Of a stretch of 64,000 nt of DNA, positions 33,491 through 42,209 are shown piece by piece. Numbering within the stretch: position 1 is the stretch's first letter; every line of letters begins with the position of its first letter. The position numbers and the translations under genes were made by a program. The notes under the pieces are model-generated. The model made no database searches and was not told where the DNA came from. It saw nothing but the letters and a program-made list of their open reading frames with translations. Source of the stretch: Ruminococcaceae bacterium UBA6413. GTDB lineage: Bacteria; Bacillota; Clostridia; Oscillospirales; Ruminococcaceae. The stretch lies in assembly GCA_002437415.1 (NCBI GenBank), contig DJPL01000012.1, positions 10,264-74,263 on the forward strand. Reading direction: 5' to 3'.

Positions 33491-34933
33491 ATGATAAATT
33501 CGTTGTATTTTGATAACACGGCATATAAGTATGCCTACGAGCTTGAGCGGCTGATAAGAAATTTCTCTTTGCCGCACAAGCTTGATTTTTATACCGATAA
33601 AGCGCCCTCGGGTACGGATTATGCGTATTTCGCGGCTGACGGCGGCAGGCTGTCGGTTACTGTTTCGGACAGCGGCAAGGCGGTGACGGAAAAATCCGAC
33701 AATTACTGTGCCGATGAAGCCGAAACTGAGCTGTGCAGACTGCTTTGCAGATGTATGGAAAAGCTCGGTCACGCGCCGCTCCCGTGGGGCATACTCACAG
33801 GCGTGCGCCCTGTCAAGTATATCCGCAGTATATACGAAACCCGCAGTAATGCAGATGATTATATACGCAACACCCTGCTCGTAAGCGACAAGAAGCTGAA
33901 GCTTGCAAATGACGTGATACGTCTGCAAAAGCCGATACTTGATACGCTGGCACTGAATAGGATAAGCCTTTATATATCAATACCTTTCTGCCCGTCAAGG
34001 TGCAGCTATTGCTCGTTTGTTTCAGCATCGGGTGAGGGCGCTTTGAAGCTTATCGACGATTATTTTGAGCTTTTGCTTTTAGAGCTTGATATCTATGCGG
34101 ATATCGTCCGCAGGTACTCGCTCAAGGTCGATACGGTATATATCGGCGGCGGTACGCCGACAACACTGTCGGCTTCTCAGCTTGACCGACTTATTGATAA
34201 GCTGGGTAAGTTTGATATAGCGGATATTCGCGAGTTCACAGCCGAAGCGGGCAGACCCGATACGATAACCGAGGATAAGCTCAGGGCGCTCAAAAACGGC
34301 GGTGTCCGCAGGATATCGATAAACCCTCAGTCGATGAATGACGGTGTACTGGCGGCGGTGGGCAGGCAGCATACGGTAAAGCAGGTGTGCGAGGCGTTCG
34401 ATATTGCGCGAAAAGTCGGCTTTGATTGCATAAATTCCGACCTTATCGCGGGACTTCCTACAGAAACCGAAAGCAGCTTTGAAGGCTCGCTCGAAAGGCT
34501 GTGTGAGCTTGCTCCCGAGAATATCACGGTGCACACGCTCAGCCTTAAGCGCTCTTCCGCACTGTTCAGACAGTTCGGTGACGATATCGGAAATGGTGCG
34601 AAGCATATGACCGATATGGCTTACGATGTGCTGAGCGACAAAGGGTATCTGCCGTATTATCTCTACCGACAGAAAAACATTGCGGATAATCTTGAGAATG
34701 TCGGCTACTGCAAGGAGGGCTTTGAGAGCATATATAATATATGCATTATGGAAGACGTGCAGACGATACTTGCGGCGGGTTGCGGCGCTTCTACAAAGCT
34801 GTATGACGGCAAAAACGTTTCACGCGTTATAAATTATAAGTACCCTTACGAATATATATCACGGTTTGAGCTTATGAACGAGCGCAAAAGGGATATAGAG
34901 AATTTCTTTGAAAGCAAATTAACGCTTGCATAA
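33491..34933 (+). CDS. hemZ: Coproporphyrinogen dehydrogenase HemZ (radical SAM)
   Basis: 480 residues. Radical SAM cluster C167, C171, C174 in FCPSRCSYC, preceded by ISIPF, and YIGGGTPTTLS for SAM binding. An N-terminal ~150-residue extension with LPWGILTGVRPVKY identifies the HemZ branch rather than HemN or HemW. HemZ is annotated as oxygen-independent coproporphyrinogen III oxidase, but its activity in fermenters lacking haem synthesis is doubtful. It begins two bases after the MBL gene stop. Confidence 0.88.
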   Translation: MINSLYFDNTAYKYAYELERLIRNFSLPHKLDFYTDKAPSGTDYAYFAADGGRLSVTVSDSGKAVTEKSDNYCADEAETELCRLLCRCMEKLGHAPLPWGILTGVRPVKYIRSIYETRSNADDYIRNTLLVSDKKLKLANDVIRLQKPILDTLALNRISLYISIPFCPSRCSYCSFVSASGEGALKLIDDYFELLLLELDIYADIVRRYSLKVDTVYIGGGTPTTLSASQLDRLIDKLGKFDIADIREFTAEAGRPDTITEDKLRALKNGGVRRISINPQSMNDGVLAAVGRQHTVKQVCEAFDIARKVGFDCINSDLIAGLPTETESSFEGSLERLCELAPENITVHTLSLKRSSALFRQFGDDIGNGAKHMTDMAYDVLSDKGYLPYYLYRQKNIADNLENVGYCKEGFESIYNICIMEDVQTILAAGCGASTKLYDGKNVSRVINYKYPYEYISRFELMNERKRDIENFFESKLTLA

Positions 34934-34954
34934 TTTTACTTATTGTGCTACAAT
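34926..34954 (+). promoter_or_regulatory. Promoter of the zinc-ribbon helical protein
   Basis: TTGCAT (34926-34931), 17 bases, TACAAT (34949-34954). Confidence 0.65.
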
Positions 34955-34986
34955 ATAAAAAAGCATTTCTGAAAGGAAACACGGCT

Positions 34987-35412
34987 ATGGATTTAAAAGA
35001 TGAACTGGATTTTGTATCGGCAAAGGCAAAACAGCTTACGGACAGCGGTATCCGCAAGGCTGACGAAATTCTCAGCATATCAAAGCTGAAATTAAGATGT
35101 GTTCAGCTTGACGCGATGATAAAGGCTAAGTACACAGAGCTTGGCAGAACAATGTACGGTATGGTGAAAAAGGACAGCTCCGATGCCGACAGGATTGCAC
35201 AGGCTGTTATGGAGATAGATCACCTCTATAAGAAGATGGCACAGTACAATGCCAGAATAGAGATGATGAGAAAGATCGTCACCTGTCCCGTATGCGGCAC
35301 AAAAAACAAATTCAGCAACACCTACTGCACCGCCTGTATGCACAAACTGGTTTCTACAGATGAAGAACCCGAGGATTATGCGTACACTCCCGATGACGCT
35401 GAGAACGAATAA
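34987..35412 (+). CDS. Helical protein with zinc ribbon
   Basis: 141 residues, ATG 34987 behind GAAAGGAAA; a frame reaching 34945 would start in the -10 region. Residues ~1-95 are helical (KLKLRCVQLDAMIKAKY, then AVMEIDHLYKKMAQYNARIEMM), probably a coiled coil, followed by a zinc ribbon CPVCGTKN...CTACM and a very acidic tail. No enzyme motif. Comparable small proteins are common and uncharacterised in Clostridia. It is monocistronic, with its own promoter and terminator. Confidence 0.7.
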   Translation: MDLKDELDFVSAKAKQLTDSGIRKADEILSISKLKLRCVQLDAMIKAKYTELGRTMYGMVKKDSSDADRIAQAVMEIDHLYKKMAQYNARIEMMRKIVTCPVCGTKNKFSNTYCTACMHKLVSTDEEPEDYAYTPDDAENE

Positions 35413-35425
35413 ATCTGATCTGTCA

Positions 35426-35456
35426 AAAGGCACGGCTCAAAAAGTCGTGCTTTTTT
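35426..35456 (+). terminator. Terminator of the helical zinc-ribbon gene
   Basis: GCACGGC (35430-35436) pairs with GTCGTGC (35444-35450), extended by AAAA/TTTT, then TTTTTT. Confidence 0.9.
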
Positions 35457-35472
35457 CTTGTTTGTTTTCAAT

Positions 35473-35513
35473 ATACAAATCCCCCGCACAGATCCTGCAC
35501 GGGGGATTTGTAT
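35473..35513 (-). terminator. Long inverted repeat after the choloylglycine-hydrolase gene
   Basis: ATACAAATCCCCCG and CGGGGGATTTGTAT are exact complements with a CACAG/CTG inner part. It lies 21 bases past the minus-strand stop and could stop transcription from both sides. Confidence 0.75.
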
Positions 35514-35533
35514 GCACTTATTTTCAAACAGCC

Positions 35534-36508
35534 TTAATTCTGAAAGTTTATATCTTCGCCTGTCAGCATGGGGTAAGCTACGAGGGAATTTCCGTCAAGG
35601 TTCTCCTTTCTCATATCAACTGCCGATATCCTGTGATTGTCGTAGGTCGTGTAATAGTATATGCCTTTATCGGCGTTACAGCAGGAGGTGTATATTGTTA
35701 TCTCGTATTTGCCTTGTGCGACCTCACAGCAGCCTCTTTGTTGGTCGACTGAGCCGAGTATGTGGAAGAACTGGCTTACGCTCTCATTTTCACTGCCGGC
35801 TGAAACAGAGTTTGCCTCGACAAATGCCACGCGCACAAATCTCGACTGCGACGACAGATCGCCCGGAAGCCCGATAGTGCCCATTCCTCTGCTGTATGCT
35901 TTAAGCCCAAGCTTGTCGGAAAAAGTGTTTTTCGGCTGTCTTGGAGATAGGTGCATATAGTCGTTCAGCCTGAACATCTGCTCATTAAACGGCGGATTGT
36001 TCGTCAGCACGCCGAGTGGGTTATCGTATACCTTAATTCCGTCCGATACAGACTCTATGGTAATAGCAATGTTTCTGTCCGCTATTATCCAGTGGAGCTG
36101 ACCTACAGGCATATGCTCGTTAAAAGGGGTGTCGGTAATGTTTATATTTGAAATAAGCTCTTTTGCTTCATCTGTGCTTGCGCATTTACCGAGTATCCAC
36201 GGTATGAATTCGTATTGCGCTATATTGTTTTTACCGTCTTTATTTTTGAAATAGTGAGCATTTCCGACAAAGTTAAGCCCCGCCATACACAAACCCTTTT
36301 CGTTTACAGCGTCATAGAACAGGGGATAACCGCCTGCAATATGCGCAGTGCCGATAACGGCGTAATGCTGTTCGCAGATACCCTCGCTGAGAAAATCAAG
36401 CCTGAAGCTTCTCGGCATTATAACAATTTCCTCGCCGTAGGAGCTTTCGTAATCAAGCGTTCTTCCAAAGTAAAAATCATTTGTCTTATATGTTGCGGCT
36501 GTGCACAT
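35534..36508 (-). CDS. Choloylglycine hydrolase / penicillin V acylase family enzyme
   Basis: 324 residues of the Ntn-hydrolase fold. Met is removed to expose C2 (MCTAATY) as nucleophile; family residues are visible in FGRTLDYE (R and D near 16-20), NEKGLCMAGLN (N near 82) and NNPPFNEQ (N near 175), plus a late Arg. Such enzymes split linear amides: conjugated bile salts, penicillin V or acyl-homoserine lactones. The gut-type genome makes bile-salt hydrolase likely, but the substrate cannot be settled by sequence. No signal peptide. GGAGG is close to the ATG; single gene. Confidence 0.88.
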   Translation of the reverse strand: MCTAATYKTNDFYFGRTLDYESSYGEEIVIMPRSFRLDFLSEGICEQHYAVIGTAHIAGGYPLFYDAVNEKGLCMAGLNFVGNAHYFKNKDGKNNIAQYEFIPWILGKCASTDEAKELISNINITDTPFNEHMPVGQLHWIIADRNIAITIESVSDGIKVYDNPLGVLTNNPPFNEQMFRLNDYMHLSPRQPKNTFSDKLGLKAYSRGMGTIGLPGDLSSQSRFVRVAFVEANSVSAGSENESVSQFFHILGSVDQQRGCCEVAQGKYEITIYTSCCNADKGIYYYTTYDNHRISAVDMRKENLDGNSLVAYPMLTGEDINFQN

Positions 36509-36727
36509 AGCTTTACCTCCGTGGTTTTATCAATGATGTTATTCTACTACATTTTCTCACATATGTAAAGGAATATTACAGACGTGAGAAGCGGAGCAAT
36601 GTGAAAATATATGAATATTTTTGCCGGAACACACATATATTAGTGCATACACGCAGAAAAATCACAGCTGTAGATCCGCTCTGCAAGCGGGTTTAGCTGA
36701 AGTCGAAAAATAATTTTCAAAAAATGC

Positions 36728-36756
36728 TTGACAAACATCAAGGAGCGTGTTATAAT
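36728..36756 (+). promoter_or_regulatory. Promoter of the initiator tRNA gene
   Basis: TTGACA (36728-36733), 17 bases, TATAAT (36751-36756). Confidence 0.9.
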
Positions 36757-36787
36757 ATATAAGCACTCACGAGAGTACACTAAATAT

Positions 36788-36862
<75 letters not shown>

Positions 36863-36866
36863 GTTA

Positions 36867-36898
36867 AAGCACTTAGCGTTTCGCTAGGTGCTTTTTTA
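36867..36898 (+). terminator. Terminator of tRNA-fMet
   Basis: AGCACTTAGCG pairs with GCTAGGTGCT around TTTC, then TTTTTT. Confidence 0.9.
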
Positions 36899-37020
36899 AA
36901 ATGAAGCGCACCTTGCGGTGCTATGAAAAATGTATGCCTGACTGTACATTGCGGAAGTGCACTTTGCTTCATACGAGCGACAAGCGAACGCTTCATATAA
37001 AACAGACTCTTTCTATAAGC

Positions 37021-37056
37021 TGACAGCGCTGATTTCCGGTGCTGTTTTGTTTTTTG
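37021..37056 (+). terminator. Hairpin terminator left of the ATPase module
   Basis: ACAGCGCTGATTTCCGGTGCTGT forms an imperfect stem followed by TTTGTTTTTT. Nearly the same 23 bases occur at 38714-38740, right of the ATPase gene. Confidence 0.65.
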
Positions 37057-37165
37057 AATATGGATATCGTTGCATACTTTGCCGGTGAAGTATGAAACGA
37101 TTTTTTTATGTAAGTTTTTCAAAATTCAGTTAGGTATCGTCTTTTTTCGTGTTCTTGCACCCGAT

Positions 37166-37209
37166 TATAATATAGAAAAGTGTGAATTGTTGCAAAAATC
37201 TTTATTTCG
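37166..37209 (+). repeat. Duplicated promoter/leader segment, copy 1
   Basis: TATAAT followed by an A/T-rich tract with TTGTTGCAAAAATCTTTATT. It aligns to 37280-37323 (offset 114) with most positions equal. Confidence 0.6.
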
Positions 37210-37256
37210 GCGTAAATTTTTGTCGACCGAAAAAGACGGCAAGTCCGCTGTGTCGG

Positions 37257-37285
37257 TTGACACAGACTTGGTTTTGTGCTATAAT
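37257..37285 (+). promoter_or_regulatory. Promoter of the AAA/DUF4143 ATPase gene
   Basis: TTGACA (37257-37262), 17 bases, TATAAT (37280-37285). CTGTGTC/GACACAG around GGTT overlaps the -35, as at the end of structured repeat B (11916-11931), suggesting a partial third member of that family. Confidence 0.75.
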
Positions 37286-37331
37286 GAAGAAAAATGCGTA
37301 ATGTTGCAAAAATATTTATTTGAGGTGTTGC

Positions 37332-38627
37332 ATGGAAATCAAACGTGATTTGTATTTGTCTGCATTGATAGACAGAAAAATGAATGGACTGATAAAAGTC
37401 ATTACCGGTATTCGAAGATGCGGAAAATCTTATTTGCTGAATACAATTTTCTATCATTACCTGATTTCTGAAGGCGTAGCCGAGGATCATATCATTCGTT
37501 TTGCTTTTGATTCCGCGGACGATCTTGAGCGCATCGGCGAAAGCCTGATACGGTTGGAAAAGGAAAACAAGAAAGCCGATCCCGAAAAATTTATGGCATA
37601 TATCCGCTCGCAGATCAAGGATAACGATATGTATTATCTACTGCTTGATGAGGTTCAACTGCTTGATTGTTTCGAAAGCGTTTTAAACGGATACTTGCGT
37701 AAGGACAATGTTGATGTATATGTTACCGGAAGCAACGCAAAATTTCTTTCAAGCGATATTATCACCGAGTTTGCGGGTCGTGGCGATGAGGTCAGAATGT
37801 ATCCTCTTTCGTTTTCGGAATTTATGTCCGTATACGAAGGTGACAAGTACGAAGGTTTGACGCAGTATATGATGTATGGAGGAATTCCGCTTGTTGTGTT
37901 GCGTAAAAACGAAAACGACAAGGCTCGTACACTGCAAAACCTGTTCAGTGAAATATACATCAGTGATATCGTAAAGCGCAATAAGCTGAAAAAGCAGGGT
38001 GAACTTGAAGATCTGCTGAATATTCTTTCTTCTGCGATCGGTTCTCTGACAAATCCCGAAAAGCTGAAAAACACTTTCCGTTCTGTCAAAAACAGTCGTA
38101 TCACAACTGTTACGATAAACAAGTATCTGAAGTGTCTTGAAGATTCTTTTTTGATCGAAGCCGCACAGAGATATGACATAAAAGGAAAATCGTACATTGC
38201 GACACCGAAAAAATATTATTTTTCCGATCTGGGTTTGCGCAATGCAAGAATTAACTTCAGGCAGTTTGAGCAAACACATACTATGGAAAATGTCATTTAT
38301 AATGAACTGAAAATGCGCGGGTTTAATGTTGATGTAGGCGTTGTACCTGTCACTGAACGAAATGAAGAGGGCAAGGCTGTCCGCAAGCAGCTTGAGGTCG
38401 ATTTTGTGTGTAATCTCGGTTCAAAGCGGTACTACATTCAGTCAGCATATTCTATTCCCGACGCGGATAAGAAAGCACAGGAAATTCGTCCGTTTAAAAA
38501 GATTGAAGACTCATTCAAGAAAATCGTAGTTACAAGAGATATCGTTGCACCGACATATGACGAGAACGGCGTGCTTACAGTCAATATTTACGACTTCTTG
38601 TTGAATGCGGATTATCTTGGAACGTAA
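37332..38627 (+). CDS. AAA ATPase with DUF4143 domain
   Basis: 431 residues, ATG 37332 with GAGGTG upstream (a TTG at 37320 is too early). Walker A TGIRRCGKSYLL is at residues ~22-33, Walker B YLLLDEVQLL near 98, and GSNAKFL as sensor 1 near 130; the C-terminal half is DUF4143, with a nuclease-like EVDFVCN/YYIQSAY stretch near 360-375. The family is abundant in gut Clostridia and Bacteroidetes, and its role is unknown (proposed in defence or mobile elements). Flanking duplicated hairpins suggest it arrived as a cassette next to the tRNA. Confidence 0.88.
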   Translation: MEIKRDLYLSALIDRKMNGLIKVITGIRRCGKSYLLNTIFYHYLISEGVAEDHIIRFAFDSADDLERIGESLIRLEKENKKADPEKFMAYIRSQIKDNDMYYLLLDEVQLLDCFESVLNGYLRKDNVDVYVTGSNAKFLSSDIITEFAGRGDEVRMYPLSFSEFMSVYEGDKYEGLTQYMMYGGIPLVVLRKNENDKARTLQNLFSEIYISDIVKRNKLKKQGELEDLLNILSSAIGSLTNPEKLKNTFRSVKNSRITTVTINKYLKCLEDSFLIEAAQRYDIKGKSYIATPKKYYFSDLGLRNARINFRQFEQTHTMENVIYNELKMRGFNVDVGVVPVTERNEEGKAVRKQLEVDFVCNLGSKRYYIQSAYSIPDADKKAQEIRPFKKIEDSFKKIVVTRDIVAPTYDENGVLTVNIYDFLLNADYLGT

Positions 38628-38713
38628 TGCAGGCGCGAGCCGTAGGCTGTCAAAGGCTTAGCAAAGAAGCGAAGCAAACCGCCTATGTAGCTTTTGACAA
38701 TGTTTTTTGACAA

Positions 38714-38746
38714 ATTACAGCACTGATTTCCGGTGCTGTTTTTTCG
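38714..38746 (+). terminator. Hairpin terminator right of the ATPase module
   Basis: ACAGCAC (stem) TGATTTCCG (loop) GTGCTGT (stem), then TTTTTTCG. A sibling of the hairpin at 37021-37056. Confidence 0.8.
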
Positions 38747-38802
38747 TTCTTATTTCCGTTTTTTCTAATATACTTATCCAAAAGGATAAAAGGAGAATGA
38801 CA

Positions 38803-39393
38803 ATGGAACATAACGGTCGGCTGAAGGTAAAGTTTGATTTCAGCTTTTTTGCGGTAGTGGCGTTTATGATTTTTGTCGATACGAGCGGGGCGGCGGTGCT
38901 GTCGCTTATCGCCTGTATACTGCACGAGGGCGGACATCTGCTTGCTATGGCGGTATGCGGCGCGTACCCCGAGCGCATAACATTTTACGGCGGCGGGATA
39001 GCGCTGACGAGGACAGGAATGGAGAGCCTGCCAGACAGCAAGCGTATCGTGATACTGTCGGCGGGGTGCGCGGTGAATTTGATAGTCGCGTCGACTTATC
39101 TTTTTATGCCGGATAACGGCACGGCGGCGGTTTTCTGCGCGGTGAACCTTATCATCTGCCTGTTCAACGCACTGCCGATAGGGTACTTTGACGGAGCGGG
39201 GATACTTGAAATACTGCTGTCGAAATTTATGTCGCTGAGAGCCGCCGAAACGGTAAAAAAAGTTGTCGGTGCGGTGCTTTCGGTTTCGATAATCGCGGGC
39301 GTTATAATATATTGCGTCAGTTGCAACAAAAGCGTTTCGTTGTCGCTGATTTTCGCGGTATTTTATCTGATACTCGCCCAGTTCATCGGGTAG
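38803..39393 (+). CDS. M50 (site-2 protease-like) membrane metalloprotease
   Basis: 196 residues, ATG 38803 seven bases after AAAGGAG. About five hydrophobic segments. The zinc motif HEGGH (H41, E42, H45) lies in an early helix and the third ligand D130 in GYFDG near the last third, as in SpoIVFB/site-2 proteases. These cut substrates inside the membrane, for example pro-sigma-K in spore formers; the substrate here is unknown. A small SpoIVFB-like variant without a CBS domain. Probably a single gene. Confidence 0.82.
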   Translation: MEHNGRLKVKFDFSFFAVVAFMIFVDTSGAAVLSLIACILHEGGHLLAMAVCGAYPERITFYGGGIALTRTGMESLPDSKRIVILSAGCAVNLIVASTYLFMPDNGTAAVFCAVNLIICLFNALPIGYFDGAGILEILLSKFMSLRAAETVKKVVGAVLSVSIIAGVIIYCVSCNKSVSLSLIFAVFYLILAQFIG

Positions 39394-39396
39394 GGC

Positions 39397-39425
39397 TTGC
39401 AATAAGCGGATTTATGTAGTAAAAT
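39397..39425 (+). promoter_or_regulatory. Promoter of the TIGR03960/TIGR03936 pair
   Basis: TTGCAA (39397-39402), 17 bases, TAAAAT (39420-39425). Confidence 0.7.
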
Positions 39426-39467
39426 ATACTCTATAACTATAAATTTCGGAACGGAACGGAAGTAAAA

Positions 39468-41318
39468 ATGCTAAAGGAAAAATTAGACAAAATTTTATTA
39501 AAGGTGCAGAAGCCGTCACGATATATCGGCGGTGAAGTAAACGCTGTCGTCAAGGACAAAAGCAAGGTGGATATCCGCTTTGCTTTCTGCTTCCCCGACA
39601 CATATGATATAGGAATGTCACATCTCGGCATAAAGATACTGTATTCACTCAAGAACAGCGTGCCGAATTACTGGTGCGAGCGCGTATTTATGCCGCTTCC
39701 CGATATGGAAGAGCAGATGAGGAAGAACGATATCCCGCTTTACGGTCTGGAAAGCCTTGATCCTATCAAGGACTTTGAGTTCATCGGCTTTACGCTTCAG
39801 TATGAGCTGTGTTATACGAACATTCTTTCTATGCTTGATCTTGCGGGCGTGCCTGTCTATTCAAAGGACAGAAAAGAGCTTTTCCCGATAGTTATGGGCG
39901 GCGGTCCTTGCGTATGTAATGCTGAGCCGATAGCGGACTTTTTCGACCTGTTCGTGCTCGGAGAGGGAGAAGAGGTAAACCTTAAGATGATGCAGCTTGC
40001 CGAGAAGTTCAAGAAGAACGGCGGCACAAAGCAGGAGTATCTCGAGCAGGCGGCTCAGATAGAGGGTATCTATGTTCCGTCGCTTTACGATATCAGCTAT
40101 AACGAGGACGGAACGGTAAAGGCGATTACTCCCAAGAACGGCGCTCCCGCTAAGGTTAAGAAGCAGATAATCGACGATTTTGACAAGGTCTACACTCCCG
40201 ACAGCTTTGTAGTACCGTATACTCAGATAGTACACGACAGGTCGGTAGTCGAGGTGTTACGCGGCTGTATCAGAGGTTGCCGTTTCTGTCAGGCGGGATT
40301 TATCTACCGTCCGTTCAGGGAAAAGTCCAAGGAAACTATTGTAAATCAGGTAAAAAGCCTTACCGAAACGACAGGCTATGACGAGGTATCGCTTTCATCG
40401 CTGTCTACCAGTGACTACAGCGATATAGAGGGACTCCTGAACGATATCACCGAATATACGGATAAGAAGGGTGTCAATTTATCGCTCCCGTCACTGCGTA
40501 TCGATAAATTCAGCGATGAGGTCGTAAAGAAGATAAAGAGCGTCAGAAGAAGCGGTCTTACCTTTGCACCCGAGGCGGGCTCACAGCGTCTGCGTGATGT
40601 TATAAACAAGAATATCACCGAGGAAGCGATATTCAAGAGCTGTAAGATTGCCTTTGAGGGAGGATACAGCTCGGTAAAGCTCTATTTTATGCTCGGTCTG
40701 CCGACAGAAACGCTTGACGATATCAAGGCGATAAAGGAGCTTGCGGATAAGATCATAGACTTATATTATAATACGGAGGGCAGAAGCAAGAAGGCGATAA
40801 GCATTTCAATTTCACTGTCGACCTTTATCCCGAAGCCGTTTACTCCGTTTGAGTATGAGCCGCAGGCGACCGAGGAAGAGATAAACGAAAGGCAGAAATA
40901 TCTGCTTGATATAATCGGCTCGAAGGGCAGAAGACGTATTGATGTCAGCTGGAGCCACTACGACACCACTATACTTGAAGCGGTGCTCGCAAGGGGCGAC
41001 AGAAGGCTGTCCGCCGTTATCTATGAGGCGTGGAAGAACGGCTGTAAGCTCGACGGCTGGAACGAATACTTCAAGCCCGAAATATGGGACGCGGCATTTG
41101 AAAAATTCGGCATAGACAAGGCGTTTTACGCTAACCGTAAGCGTGAATATGACGAGATCGCTCCGTGGGAGCATATGGATATGCTGTTTGACCGCAGTTT
41201 CCTTGTCAGGGAAAATATCAAGGCTCACGAGGAAAAGACCACCGCAAACTGCCGTGAAAAGTGCGCGGGTTGCGGCATAAACAAATGCTTAGGAAGGGCT
41301 TGCTTTAAATATGAATGA
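39468..41318 (+). CDS. TIGR03960-family B12-binding-like radical SAM protein
   Basis: 616 residues. The N-terminal ~200 residues form a B12-binding-like domain (DIGMSHLGIKILY), and the radical SAM core has C267, C271, C274 in CIRGCRFC. A C-terminal Cys-rich end CREKCAGCGINKC could hold a further cluster. The family is conserved beside TIGR03936 in many bacteria and often near rplU/rplS, but its reaction is unknown; tRNA or ribosome modification has been suggested. It overlaps the next gene by eight bases. Confidence 0.85.
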   Translation: MLKEKLDKILLKVQKPSRYIGGEVNAVVKDKSKVDIRFAFCFPDTYDIGMSHLGIKILYSLKNSVPNYWCERVFMPLPDMEEQMRKNDIPLYGLESLDPIKDFEFIGFTLQYELCYTNILSMLDLAGVPVYSKDRKELFPIVMGGGPCVCNAEPIADFFDLFVLGEGEEVNLKMMQLAEKFKKNGGTKQEYLEQAAQIEGIYVPSLYDISYNEDGTVKAITPKNGAPAKVKKQIIDDFDKVYTPDSFVVPYTQIVHDRSVVEVLRGCIRGCRFCQAGFIYRPFREKSKETIVNQVKSLTETTGYDEVSLSSLSTSDYSDIEGLLNDITEYTDKKGVNLSLPSLRIDKFSDEVVKKIKSVRRSGLTFAPEAGSQRLRDVINKNITEEAIFKSCKIAFEGGYSSVKLYFMLGLPTETLDDIKAIKELADKIIDLYYNTEGRSKKAISISISLSTFIPKPFTPFEYEPQATEEEINERQKYLLDIIGSKGRRRIDVSWSHYDTTILEAVLARGDRRLSAVIYEAWKNGCKLDGWNEYFKPEIWDAAFEKFGIDKAFYANRKREYDEIAPWEHMDMLFDRSFLVRENIKAHEEKTTANCREKCAGCGINKCLGRACFKYE

Positions 41319-41949
41319 GAATAATATCGCTGTCCGCCTGTTCTTTTCAAAGACAGGCAGAGCAAAATATATATCGGCGCTTGACCTTATCACCTGCTTT
41401 CAGCGTGCGATAAGACGTACCGATATCCCGATATGGCACACGCAGGGCTTCAATCCGCACACATATGTAAATGTCAATCTGCCGCTTTCTCTCGGAAGCG
41501 AGGGCGTAAATGAGTCTATGGATATAAAGCTCACTGAGCAGATGGATTTTGATACGCTGAAGGACAAGCTCAATGCCGTGCTCCCGCCGGATATCAGGAT
41601 AATAAGAGCGGCACTGCCCGTTAAAAAGCACACCGAGATCGAAAAGTCGGTGTACTCGGTGAATATCGTGTGCGATTACGATAAGCTTGAAGAGTTTATG
41701 AAGCTGTCGTCTGTCGAAGTGGAGAAGAAGACCAAAAAGGGCATAACCACGCTTGACATCAAACCGTTCACAGAGATAAAGGATTATGAACGCGGGCGTT
41801 TTACGCTTATAATGCCGTCAGGCTGTGACTTTACGCTTAATCCGTCGCTTTTCTTTGACGCATTTGAGAAATTCAGCGGCGAGGAAACCGAAAGACTTGA
41901 TATAGTACGAACGGGTATACTCTGTAAAGACGGTACTCAGTTTGAATAA
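41311..41949 (+). CDS. TIGR03936-family radical-SAM-linked protein (DUF2344)
   Basis: 212 residues. The characteristic start VRLFFSKTGRAKYISALDL and the ISHTQGF-like IWHTQGFNPH stretch identify the DUF2344 partner found next to, or fused to, the TIGR03960 protein. No catalytic residues are known; it likely positions an RNA or protein substrate. Overlap of eight bases gives coupled synthesis. Confidence 0.88.
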   Translation: MNENNIAVRLFFSKTGRAKYISALDLITCFQRAIRRTDIPIWHTQGFNPHTYVNVNLPLSLGSEGVNESMDIKLTEQMDFDTLKDKLNAVLPPDIRIIRAALPVKKHTEIEKSVYSVNIVCDYDKLEEFMKLSSVEVEKKTKKGITTLDIKPFTEIKDYERGRFTLIMPSGCDFTLNPSLFFDAFEKFSGEETERLDIVRTGILCKDGTQFE

Positions 41950-41989
41950 ATTAACAATTATAAGCACCTTTGTGCGAAATGCAATTTAT

Positions 41990-42095
41990 CTTAAATGGGG
42001 TTTGGGGCTTAGCCCCAAGGCAGGTCGCAGGGACGCCAGTCCCCGCATTCTCCCCCTTTCCCGGGGAAAGGGGGCAGGGGGATAGGGATTTTAAA
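41990..42095. repeat. GC-rich dispersed intergenic repeat, copy 1
   Basis: Hairpins GGGGCTTAGCCCC, GGGGA/TCCCC-type and CCCCCTTTCC/GGAAAGGGGG in succession, ending in GGATAGGGATTTT. A related arrangement is at 59772-59868. Confidence 0.6.
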
Positions 42096-42174
42096 ATTGT
42101 TACTTGTTTAATAAATGAACTATTCGGCAACCTTACGCATAGCTTTTTAACCGAAAAAAATTAACAAAAAACTA

Positions 42175-42203
42175 TTGCAAATTTCGTATAAAGGTGCTAT
42201 AAT
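42175..42203 (+). promoter_or_regulatory. Promoter of rplS
   Basis: TTGCAA (42175-42180), 17 bases, TATAAT (42198-42203), giving a leader of about 200 bases. Confidence 0.75.
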
Positions 42204-42209
42204 ATTAAA

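Noticed and set aside
35360..35877. Two plus-strand frames (130 and 139 codons) near the choloylglycine-hydrolase gene
   Set aside because: They span a terminator and lie antisense to a well-supported gene.
38683..39402. 239-codon minus-strand frame opposite the M50 protease
   Set aside because: Antisense composition and no ribosome site; the plus strand has HEGGH and membrane helices.
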